This document shows positions 1 through 5,242 of a stretch of DNA of 5,242 nucleotides, piece by piece (positions within the stretch are counted from its first letter, which is position 1; each line of letters begins with the position of its first letter). A model generated the notes under the pieces. That model ran no database searches. It saw only the letters and a program-made list of their open reading frames with translations, and was not told where the DNA came from. A program made the translations under genes and the position numbers. The stretch is from Acidaminococcaceae bacterium UBA2453 (GTDB lineage Bacteria > Bacillota > Negativicutes > Acidaminococcales > Acidaminococcaceae). Where the stretch lies: contig DDQB01000052.1 in the NCBI GenBank assembly GCA_002342505.1, positions 369-5,610 on the forward strand. The letters run 5' to 3'.

Positions 1-5
1 GTCCC

Positions 6-49
6 TTGAAAAAGTTGCTGGTTTATAACAAAAGCCGTTTGAAAAAGTT
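6..49. repeat. Two 11-base direct repeats in the leader (TTGAAAAAGTT at 6-16 and 39-49)
   Basis: TTGAAAAAGTT occurs exactly twice, with starts 33 bases apart, which is close to three helical turns. The second copy contains the -35 box of the predicted promoter and is the left part of a palindrome; the first copy has only a degraded right half (TTGC instead of TTTC). Same-face spacing would suit two operator sites for one dimeric regulator, but this is inference: AT-rich leaders produce such repeats by chance more often than GC-rich DNA does. Confidence 0.5.
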
Positions 50-54
50 TCAAA
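38..54. promoter_or_regulatory. 17-base perfect inverted repeat overlapping the -35 box (candidate operator)
   Basis: TTTGAAA (38-44), a 3-base centre AAG, and TTTCAAA (48-54) are perfectly complementary. The element covers the whole -35 hexamer and most of the spacer, so a protein bound there would block RNA polymerase. The sequence does not match operators I can name with confidence (not the SOS box, not CtsR). It is AT-rich and lies upstream of the expected transcription start, so it would not act as an RNA hairpin of this transcript. The regulator is unknown. Confidence 0.4.
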
Positions 55-66
55 ATAAGTTATACT
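39..66 (+). promoter_or_regulatory. Sigma-70/sigma-A type promoter for the peptidase-dnaE unit
   Basis: A -35 box TTGAAA (39-44) and a -10 box TATACT (61-66) are separated by 16 bases; each hexamer differs from consensus at one or two positions. Transcription would start near 73-75, giving a leader of about 50 bases before the ATG at 127. This is the only good promoter visible, and none is evident in front of dnaE, so it probably drives both genes. An upstream promoter outside the window cannot be excluded. Confidence 0.65.
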
Positions 67-112
67 AAAATACTACAAGATGCACAGAGTAAAAAGATTT
101 GGTTAATTGATT

Positions 113-118
113 AAGAGG
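113..118 (+). promoter_or_regulatory. Ribosome binding site of the PepT-like gene (decides the start)
   Basis: AAGAGG lies 8 bases before the ATG at 127, an ideal distance. The in-frame TTG at 121 is only 2 bases away and would be too close, so the ATG is the start. A small AT-only inverted repeat, TTAAT-TG-ATTAA (103-114), touches the 5' edge of this site but would be too weak to hide it reliably. Confidence 0.75.
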
Positions 119-126
119 ATTTGAAA

Positions 127-1260
127 ATGATTATAACGATTAATGAACAACGGCTGAAGGAAACGTTTATTGAATTGGTGGGCGTGCCGTGCCCAAGCTG
201 CGATGAAAAAGAGGAAGCGGCGCTTCTGGTAAAAAAAATGCGGGAGCTGGGCATGGATCCGCAGGTGGATCGCGCCGGGGAACAGTGCGGCGGTTCCACG
301 GGAAATGTGTGGGGATTTTTGAAAGGAAACGTGTCCGGCGCTACGCGGTTGTTCTTTGAAGCGCACATGGACAGCGTGGCTCCGACTACGGGAACAAAGG
401 TAGTTGAAAAGGACGGCGTGCTGTATTCCGACGGAACCACCACGCTGGGCGGTGACGATAAAAGCGGTGTGGCGGCGGTGCTGGAAGCTCTGCAGTGCAT
501 CAAAGAAAACAATCTGCCACACGGGGACATCCAGGTCTGCTTCACCATTGCGGAAGAGACAGGAAGCTATGGCGTCCGCTACATGGATCCTGCGTGGATT
601 AAGGCGGACGCAGGCTACTGTATGGACTGCGGCGGTCATCCCGGGGCCATCTTCAACGCGTCCCCCAAAGCCATTAACCTGAAGCTGACGGTGAAAGGCA
701 AGAGCGCCCACGCCGGACTGGAACCGGAGAAGGGGATCAATGCCATCATGCTGGCGGCAGAGGCACTGCACGCGCTTCCGTCTTACGGAAGGCTGGATGG
801 GGAAACCACCTTGAGCGTGGACATGATCGACGGCGGGCTGGCATCCAACATCGTGCCGGAAGCCTGCGAAGTTGTCATTGACATGCGCTGCCCCGATGAG
901 GAAAAGCTGGAGAATCTGAAAAACGAAACCATAGAAATATTCCGCAAAACTGTGGAAGCCAAAGGCGGAACGGTGGAAGCGGCGGTGAAAGATGTGGCGC
1001 CGGGAGTGAATCTTAACACGGATCATGCTACCGTAAAACTGGCGGCAACCGCAGCGGAAAAACTGGACTTTCCGGTAAGCACCGGTTTTACCGGCGGCTG
1101 CAGCGACGCCAACTTTTTGTGCGGCATGGGGCTGCCCACCGTGCTGCTGGCAACCGGCATGGACAAGATCCATACAACCGAAGAATGCCTTGCCCTGGAA
1201 GATTTGAACAACGCGGCCCGCTGGGTGCTGGGCATTGTGAGAGAAGCAACGGAACGGTAG
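127..1260 (+). CDS. PepT-like M20 family zinc aminopeptidase (peptidase T-like protein)
   Basis: A 377-residue protein of peptidase family M20, closest in pattern to the PepT-like (tripeptidase-related) branch of cytoplasmic di-zinc exopeptidases that remove N-terminal residues from short peptides. Motifs seen: EAHMDSVAP with metal His80 and Asp82; LGGDDKSG with the bridging metal Asp110; AEETG with the general base Glu143 and metal Glu144; MDCGG with metal Asp167; and DKIHTTEE near the C-terminus with the last metal ligand His349. KSAHAG around His195 marks the lid/dimerisation domain, inserted at roughly 180-290 between the two halves of the catalytic domain. All ligands are present and the length suits the family, so it should be active. 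No signal peptide or membrane segment is seen. The ATG at 127 was chosen from the Shine-Dalgarno spacing; a TTG two codons upstream is the alternative. It is first in an apparent operon, ending 5 bases before dnaE. The true substrate (tripeptides or other amide-linked compounds) cannot be read from sequence, so I give no gene symbol. Confidence 0.9.
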   Translation: MIITINEQRLKETFIELVGVPCPSCDEKEEAALLVKKMRELGMDPQVDRAGEQCGGSTGNVWGFLKGNVSGATRLFFEAHMDSVAPTTGTKVVEKDGVLYSDGTTTLGGDDKSGVAAVLEALQCIKENNLPHGDIQVCFTIAEETGSYGVRYMDPAWIKADAGYCMDCGGHPGAIFNASPKAINLKLTVKGKSAHAGLEPEKGINAIMLAAEALHALPSYGRLDGETTLSVDMIDGGLASNIVPEACEVVIDMRCPDEEKLENLKNETIEIFRKTVEAKGGTVEAAVKDVAPGVNLNTDHATVKLAATAAEKLDFPVSTGFTGGCSDANFLCGMGLPTVLLATGMDKIHTTEECLALEDLNNAARWVLGIVREATER

Positions 1261-1265
1261 CAATT

Positions 1266-4200
1266 ATGAGCGTACCTTTTACGCACTTACATGTGCATAC
1301 ACAATACAGTTTATTAGACGGCGCTTCCAAACCGAAGGAGCTGCTGCAGCGTGCCATGGAGCTGGGCATGGACAGCATCGCCGTCACTGATCACGGCAAT
1401 ATGTACGGCCTGGTGGACATGTACCAGACGGCGCAAAAACTGAATAAAGAAGCGGAAAAAGAAGGGAAGCCGGGGATCAAAGTCATCTTTGGCTGTGAAT
1501 GTTACATTACGCCGGGGAGCCGCTTTGACCGCATTGACAAGCAGCCCCGGTATCACCTGATCCTGCTGGCGGAAAATGAAGAAGGGTACCACAACCTGGC
1601 GCGGCTGGTGTCCCTCGGTTTTATCGACGGCTTTTACCGGAAGCCCCGTATCGACAAGGATATCCTGCGGAAATACAGCAGGGGCATCATCTGCCTTTCC
1701 GCCTGCGTGCAGGGGGAAGTGCCCCGGCTGATCCTGCAGCGGAACCTGGACGGGGCGGAAAAGGCGTTGCAGGAATACATTGAAATTTTCGGCAAAGACA
1801 ATTTCTTCCTGGAAATGCAGAACCACGATTTGGACGAGGAGCGGACCGTGAACCGGCAGCTTCGTATTTTTTCGGAAAAGTACGGGGTGAAGCTGGTGGT
1901 CACCAACGATATCCATTACGTGAAGAGGGAAGACGCTTCGGCCCAGGACGTGCTGCTCTGCATCCAGACCAATAAAAACGTGGACGATCCGGACCGGATG
2001 CGTTTCAATAACGACTGGTATTACTGCAAAAGTTATGAGGAGATGCAGGCGCTGTTCCCCAATGACGAAGAAGCCCTGCGCAACACCCATGCCATTGCGG
2101 AACGGTGTAATGTAGATTTTACCTTTGGCAAGCTGCTGCTGCCGGAGTTTCCTATCCCGGCGCAGTTCCAGAACGATGCGGACGCTTACGTGCGCAGTCT
2201 TTGCGTGGAGGAAATCCCGAAACGGTATGGCGCCTTGCTGGCAAAACTGCCGGAAGACGCCCGCAGCAAAAAAGAAGAAGAGATCAGGAAACGGCTGGAG
2301 TATGAGCTGGATATCATCAGGACCATGGGATACGCGGCCTACTTTCTCATTGTGTGGGATTTTATTCATTACTGTCGCAGCCATAAAGATGCGGCGGGCC
2401 ATCCGGATCCCATTCCGGTGGGGCCGGGCCGCGGCAGCGCCGCCGGTTCCATCGTGGCCTACCTGCTGCACATTACCAACATCGACCCGCTGGATTTTGA
2501 TCTGCTCTTTGAACGGTTCCTGAATCCGGAACGGGTCAGCATGCCTGATATTGATACCGACTTCTGTTACCGCAGGCGCGGGGAAGTGCTGGAATATGTG
2601 ATCCGCAAGTACGGGGCGGATCATGTATCGCTGATCATTACATTTGGTACGTTGCAGGCCCGGGCCGCTGTGCGGGATGTTGGAAGAGCGCTGGGGATCA
2701 GCCTGCCGAAGACGGACCGGGTTGCCAAAGCGGTGCCCCGGGAGCTGGGCATCACGCTGGACCGGGCGTTGCAGACGAAAGAGCTGCGGGCCATGTACGA
2801 CAGCGATCCCGACGTGAAACGCATCATTGACATTGCCAAAAGCGTGGAAGGCCTGCCCCGTAACAGCGGGACCCATGCGGCCGGCGTTGTGATTGCGCCG
2901 AAACCGCTGATCGATCTGGTGCCGCTGCAGCTGGACGAGGCGGCGGACATTGAAACGGGCATCAGCCAGGAGCGCATGATCACCACCCAGTTTGACAAAA
3001 ACCAGGTGGAAGAGCTGGGCCTTTTGAAGATGGACTTTCTGGGGCTGCGTACCCTGACGGTGATGGACGACGCGCTGCGTTTTATTAAAGAAAGTACGGG
3101 AGAAACGGTTGACCTGGATACCATTCCGCTGGAGGATGAAGCAGTCAGCAAAATGCTCTGCGCCGGGGATACCCAGGGTGTGTTCCAGCTGGAAAGCGCG
3201 GGCATGACGAGGCTGGTGGTACGGCTGGGTCCCAAATCCATGCGGGACCTGGTGCCGTTGGTGGCGCTGTACCGTCCCGGCCCGCTGGACGCCGGTATGG
3301 CGGAAAAATTTATAGAAGGGCGCAAGCGTCATCACGCGGTGGAAAGCATCCATCCGTTGCTGGACGGGATCCTGGCCGATACCTACGGAGTGGTGCTGTA
3401 TCAGGAACAGGTCATGCAGACGGCTTCCATTTTGGCCGGTTTTTCTCTGGGCGAAGCGGATATTTTGCGGCGGGCCATGGGCAAGAAAAAGGTGAAAGAC
3501 CTGATCGCCATGAAGACCCGTTTTGTGGAAGGCGCCCGCAAGCTGCACAATGTACCGCCGGAAAAAAGCGAAGAGATTTTTGAGATCTTGCTGAAATTTG
3601 CCGGGTACGGTTTTAATAAATCCCATTCCGTGGCCTACGGACTGGTAGCCTATCAGACGGCGTACCTGAAGGCCCACTGGCCTGCGGAATTTTTTGCGGC
3701 GCTGTTGACCAGTATCATCGGCGACGCGGATAAGATGAGCTGGTATATCACGGTTTGTAAAGACCGGGGCATCCGCATGCTGCCGCCGGATGTAAACGCC
3801 AGCCAGGAAGGGTTTTCCGTGGAAAACGGAGCCATCCGTTTTGGCATGGTGGGTATTAAGAGCGTAGGGGAAGGCGCGGTGCGGGAGATCGTCCGGGCGC
3901 GGCAGGAAGGCGGCCCCTTCCGGGATATTCTGGATTTCTGCAAGCGGGTGAATTACCGGGCGCTGAGCCGTCGCCTGCTGGAGAATCTGATCAAGTGCGG
4001 GGCTATGGATTCTTTGGGCGTCTACCGTTCGCAGCTGCTGGCGGTATATGAAAAAACGCTGGAGCTGGGCATCCAGCAGCAGCGCGATTATAACAGCGGG
4101 CAGATCGGGCTCTTTGGCGGCGACGATTTTGCGGAGGTGAATTCCGTGCCGTTGCCGAAGATGGATGAGATGAGCCGCTCCGTGCTATTAAAAAATGAAA

Positions 4201-5096
4201 AAGAACTGATCGGGTTTTACGTGACAGGGCATCCGCTGGACGGGTATCGGGCCGCGCTGGATAAACTGACGCCGCTGTATACCCTGACGGGAGATACCCC
4301 GTCGGTCCGGGACGGGCAGTTCGTCAACGTGGGAGGCATCATCAGCGCCACCGATATCAAGGTGACAAAGAAAGGCGACTCCATGGCGGTCCTGGCGCTG
4401 GAAGATTTCGGTTCCCGTATTGAAGTGGTGGTATTCCCTCAGGCGTATAATGAGTATTCCGCGCTGTTGCGGGAAGATACCGTGGTTGAAGTGGAAGGAC
4501 GCTTCAACGTGGATGAGCGGGGAAGCAAGATCATTGCGTCCCGTATGGCGTTGCTGGAAGAAGGGAAACCTCCGGTACTGGCAGGGCAGCCGCGGCAAAA
4601 CGGAAACGCCGGCAGGAACAGAGCCTATGCCGGCGGATATGGAAATTATGGCAGAAACGGTTACGCAAAGGATAACAACGGCGCCGTCGCCTATGGCTAT
4701 GAACATGAACCCGGCGGCGAAACTGCGTACTGTGAAAGCACGGCGACGGCAGGCGGGCCATATGTGCGTGAAACGGCGGCTGCGTATCCGGGTCCTGTTG
4801 CGGCAAACCCGGGCGGTTCGCCTGTAAAAGATGCCCGGGGGCATGTGCCTGTCCCGGTCAGCGCGGTGATTGAACTGATCGTTTCACCGGAACGGGAAAC
4901 GGAAATGGTAACGAAAGCGCTGCTGACGATTTTAAAGAAGCATCACGGCAGCACCATGGTCTTTCTGAAACTTATGGGATCCCGCCGGCGCATCCGTCTG
5001 GATCCGTCGCTGTATGTGAATGGGCAGGACGCGGCGCTGCAGGATGAATTGAAGGAACTGCTGGGAGACGATTCCTTCCGAGTGCGGGAGATCTGA
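1266..5096 (+). CDS. dnaE: DNA polymerase III subunit alpha (DnaE type)
   Basis: A complete 1276-residue C-family polymerase that extends DNA chains at the replication fork with the beta clamp and clamp loader. Domains in order: PHP, about 4-220; palm/thumb/fingers, about 280-830, with GPGRGSAAGS (386-395), PDIDTDF carrying catalytic Asp430 and Asp432, NSGTHAAGVV (533-542), and MDFLGL carrying the third catalytic Asp590; a helix-hairpin-helix region near 905-918; a clamp-binding pentapeptide QIGLF (946-950); an OB fold, about 1018-1100; a Gly/Ala/Tyr/Asn-rich linker, about 1101-1192; and a C-terminal domain, 1194-1276. The likely PHP metal ligands His9, His11, Asp18, His43, Glu78, His97, Cys147, Asp215 and His217 are all present. 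DnaE proteins are usually about 1100-1180 residues; the linker accounts for most of the excess. The ATG at 1266 gives the canonical start (MSVPFTHLHVHT); the frame stays open upstream to 1119, but only as overlap with the peptidase gene. The ribosome site is weak (GGAA, 11 bases away), so coupling to the upstream stop is likely. Identity is certain; which DnaE subclass is not. Confidence 0.97.
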   Translation: MSVPFTHLHVHTQYSLLDGASKPKELLQRAMELGMDSIAVTDHGNMYGLVDMYQTAQKLNKEAEKEGKPGIKVIFGCECYITPGSRFDRIDKQPRYHLILLAENEEGYHNLARLVSLGFIDGFYRKPRIDKDILRKYSRGIICLSACVQGEVPRLILQRNLDGAEKALQEYIEIFGKDNFFLEMQNHDLDEERTVNRQLRIFSEKYGVKLVVTNDIHYVKREDASAQDVLLCIQTNKNVDDPDRMRFNNDWYYCKSYEEMQALFPNDEEALRNTHAIAERCNVDFTFGKLLLPEFPIPAQFQNDADAYVRSLCVEEIPKRYGALLAKLPEDARSKKEEEIRKRLEYELDIIRTMGYAAYFLIVWDFIHYCRSHKDAAGHPDPIPVGPGRGSAAGSIVAYLLHITNIDPLDFDLLFERFLNPERVSMPDIDTDFCYRRRGEVLEYVIRKYGADHVSLIITFGTLQARAAVRDVGRALGISLPKTDRVAKAVPRELGITLDRALQTKELRAMYDSDPDVKRIIDIAKSVEGLPRNSGTHAAGVVIAPKPLIDLVPLQLDEAADIETGISQERMITTQFDKNQVEELGLLKMDFLGLRTLTVMDDALRFIKESTGETVDLDTIPLEDEAVSKMLCAGDTQGVFQLESAGMTRLVVRLGPKSMRDLVPLVALYRPGPLDAGMAEKFIEGRKRHHAVESIHPLLDGILADTYGVVLYQEQVMQTASILAGFSLGEADILRRAMGKKKVKDLIAMKTRFVEGARKLHNVPPEKSEEIFEILLKFAGYGFNKSHSVAYGLVAYQTAYLKAHWPAEFFAALLTSIIGDADKMSWYITVCKDRGIRMLPPDVNASQEGFSVENGAIRFGMVGIKSVGEGAVREIVRARQEGGPFRDILDFCKRVNYRALSRRLLENLIKCGAMDSLGVYRSQLLAVYEKTLELGIQQQRDYNSGQIGLFGGDDFAEVNSVPLPKMDEMSRSVLLKNEKELIGFYVTGHPLDGYRAALDKLTPLYTLTGDTPSVRDGQFVNVGGIISATDIKVTKKGDSMAVLALEDFGSRIEVVVFPQAYNEYSALLREDTVVEVEGRFNVDERGSKIIASRMALLEEGKPPVLAGQPRQNGNAGRNRAYAGGYGNYGRNGYAKDNNGAVAYGYEHEPGGETAYCESTATAGGPYVRETAAAYPGPVAANPGGSPVKDARGHVPVPVSAVIELIVSPERETEMVTKALLTILKKHHGSTMVFLKLMGSRRRIRLDPSLYVNGQDAALQDELKELLGDDSFRVREI
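4101..4115 (+). other. Beta-clamp binding motif of DnaE (QIGLF)
   Basis: Residues 946-950 read Gln-Ile-Gly-Leu-Phe, a match to the QxxLF form of the bacterial sliding-clamp binding pentapeptide. It lies just after the helix-hairpin-helix region and before the OB fold, the same place as the internal clamp motif of the E. coli alpha subunit. It would tether the polymerase to the clamp for processive synthesis. Confidence 0.8.
4566..4841 (+). other. Low-complexity Gly/Ala/Tyr/Asn-rich linker in DnaE
   Basis: DnaE residues of about 1101-1192 are dominated by Gly, Ala, Asn, Pro and Tyr, with nine tyrosines, several in YG or GY steps (for example YAGGYGNYGRNGYA), and scattered Arg. No secondary structure or known fold is apparent. 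It joins the OB fold to the C-terminal domain, where other DnaE proteins normally have a short connection. The reading frame is open through it and the recognisable C-terminal domain resumes in the same frame, so it is not a frameshift artefact. Confidence 0.75.
4845..5093 (+). other. C-terminal domain of DnaE
   Basis: Residues 1194-1276 have an alternating pattern: a strand (VIELIVSP), a helix (ETEMVTKALLTILKKHH), strands around STMVFLKL and RRIRLDP, then an acidic helix ending ELLGDDSFRVREI. This resembles the C-terminal alpha/beta domain of other DnaE proteins, the part which in E. coli contacts the tau subunit of the clamp loader. The tau-binding role is known for that family member and only inferred here. 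Confidence 0.6.
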
Positions 5097-5135
5097 TGAT
5101 GGCGAATTGGGGAATCACTGATTAATTCGTCAGCA

Positions 5136-5154
5136 CGCTTACTCTGTATAAGCG
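5136..5154. repeat. Short inverted repeat (6-bp stem, 7-base loop)
   Basis: CGCTTA (5136-5141) is the reverse complement of TAAGCG (5149-5154), with CTCTGTA between them. The stem is weak and lacks a following T-run, so it is unlikely to terminate transcription by itself. Its right arm lies inside the first copy of the TGYATAAGCGAT direct repeat, and CTCTG in the loop recurs in the downstream units, so it probably belongs to the same repeat cluster. Confidence 0.5.
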
Positions 5155-5176
5155 ATAGCCTGAATGCATAAGCGAT
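5145..5176. repeat. Direct repeat pair TGYATAAGCGAT, 20-base period
   Basis: TGTATAAGCGAT (5145-5156) and TGCATAAGCGAT (5165-5176) match at 11 of 12 bases with starts 20 bases apart. Its core is related, in inverted orientation, to GCTTATCGC (5205-5213) in the next unit, so the cluster may have a left and a right inverted side. Confidence 0.6.
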
Positions 5177-5181
5177 TCACA

Positions 5182-5242
5182 CGACGCTGACGCGTCGGTT
5201 CTCTGCTTATCGCACGCAAGCAAGCTTGCGGCTCTCTGCTTA
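5182..5242. repeat. Two 33-base units: hairpin plus CGGYTCTCTGCTTA, second cut by the window end
   Basis: Unit 1 has CGACGC-TGAC-GCGTCG (5182-5197); unit 2 has CGCAAG-CAAG-CTTGCG (5215-5230). Both are 6-bp stems with a tetraloop, 33 bases apart, but with different stem sequences. Each runs into a conserved stretch: CGGTTCTCTGCTTA (5196-5209) and CGGCTCTCTGCTTA (5229-5242), 13 of 14 identical. The pattern of changing stems with kept pairing and a conserved linker suggests a family of structured intergenic repeats (REP- or MITE-like). It is not a CRISPR array: the conserved part is too short and the intervening parts are themselves palindromic. Confidence 0.65.

Larger units (their letters stand above)
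5097..5242. other. Non-coding region after dnaE, ending in a repeat cluster
   Basis: No gene can be supported here. The ATGs at 5096 and 5099, overlapping the dnaE stop, open a frame of only 8-9 codons before TAA at 5123. No T-rich tract follows any hairpin, so no intrinsic terminator is evident. From about 5136 the sequence is built of short direct and inverted repeats, described separately. Confidence 0.7.

Noticed and set aside
38..54. CodY-type operator
   Set aside because: The half-sites are in the opposite order (GAAA then TTTC) to the CodY consensus as I know it (TTTTC then GAAAA).
1119..1265. 49-codon upstream extension of dnaE
   Set aside because: It overlaps the end of the peptidase gene in another frame and has no family resemblance, while the ATG at 1266 gives the canonical DnaE N-terminus.
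1314..3677. Long open frame on the minus strand (787 codons) antisense to dnaE
   Set aside because: Its translation is His/Gln/Arg-rich with no recognisable domain, and it lies wholly inside the certain dnaE gene. GC-rich codon usage with few stops on the opposite strand explains it.
4188..4844. Minus-strand and alternative-frame open frames across the DnaE linker region
   Set aside because: No domain is recognisable, the composition is biased (Arg/His/Pro/Cys-rich), and the plus-strand dnaE frame continues into a recognisable C-terminal domain.
5096..5125. Tiny frame starting at the ATGs overlapping the dnaE stop (MMANWGITD)
   Set aside because: Nine codons, no similarity to anything I know, and it runs directly into repeat DNA. 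It could be a remnant or a chance overlap.
5182..5230. Hairpins after dnaE as an intrinsic terminator
   Set aside because: The stems are only 6 bp and neither is followed by a T-run; what follows is the conserved CTCTGCTTA. Termination may lie beyond the window.
5145..5242. CRISPR array
   Set aside because: The near-identical parts are only 12-14 bases, the periods differ (20 and 33), the intervening parts are palindromic, and there are no cas genes.

Overview
The window carries two complete same-strand genes that look like one transcription unit: a PepT-like M20 metallopeptidase (127-1260), then, five bases later, a complete dnaE for the DNA polymerase III alpha subunit (1266-5096). The genes are GC-rich (G/C-heavy third positions), while the 126-base leader is AT-rich. 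The DnaE is of the general bacterial DnaE type, with an N-terminal PHP domain and a C-terminal clamp-binding motif and OB fold; it is not PolC. The PepT-like/DnaE pairing, the leader style and the GC content suggest a moderately GC-rich Firmicute, possibly a Negativicute such as Acidaminococcus or a relative. That assignment is a guess from memory of gene context.

Layout. Positions 1-126 hold a convincing sigma-70-type promoter (TTGAAA, 16 bp, TATACT). A 17-base perfect inverted repeat overlaps its -35 box, and an 11-base exact direct repeat lies 33 bases upstream of the -35 copy. A good Shine-Dalgarno sequence (AAGAGG) fixes the peptidase start at the ATG at 127. dnaE has only a weak ribosome binding site and probably depends on translational coupling to the peptidase gene. 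No terminator or promoter separates the two genes. After the dnaE stop, the last 146 bases hold no credible gene. They contain a compact repeat cluster: two 20-base-spaced copies of TGYATAAGCGAT, then at least two 33-base units, each a 16-base hairpin followed by CGGYTCTCTGCTTA, running off the window end.

Biology. DnaE is the replicative (or main chain-extending) polymerase, acting at the fork with the sliding clamp. Its PHP domain keeps what look like all nine metal ligands, so intrinsic 3'-5' proofreading is plausible. Between the OB fold and the C-terminal domain is a roughly 90-residue Gly/Ala/Tyr/Asn-rich, apparently disordered linker, the most unusual feature of the protein. The peptidase is a housekeeping zinc aminopeptidase with no obvious mechanistic link to replication. 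I see no unmistakably new multi-gene system. The points most worth a second look are the DnaE linker, the covarying hairpin repeats downstream, and the palindrome in the promoter.
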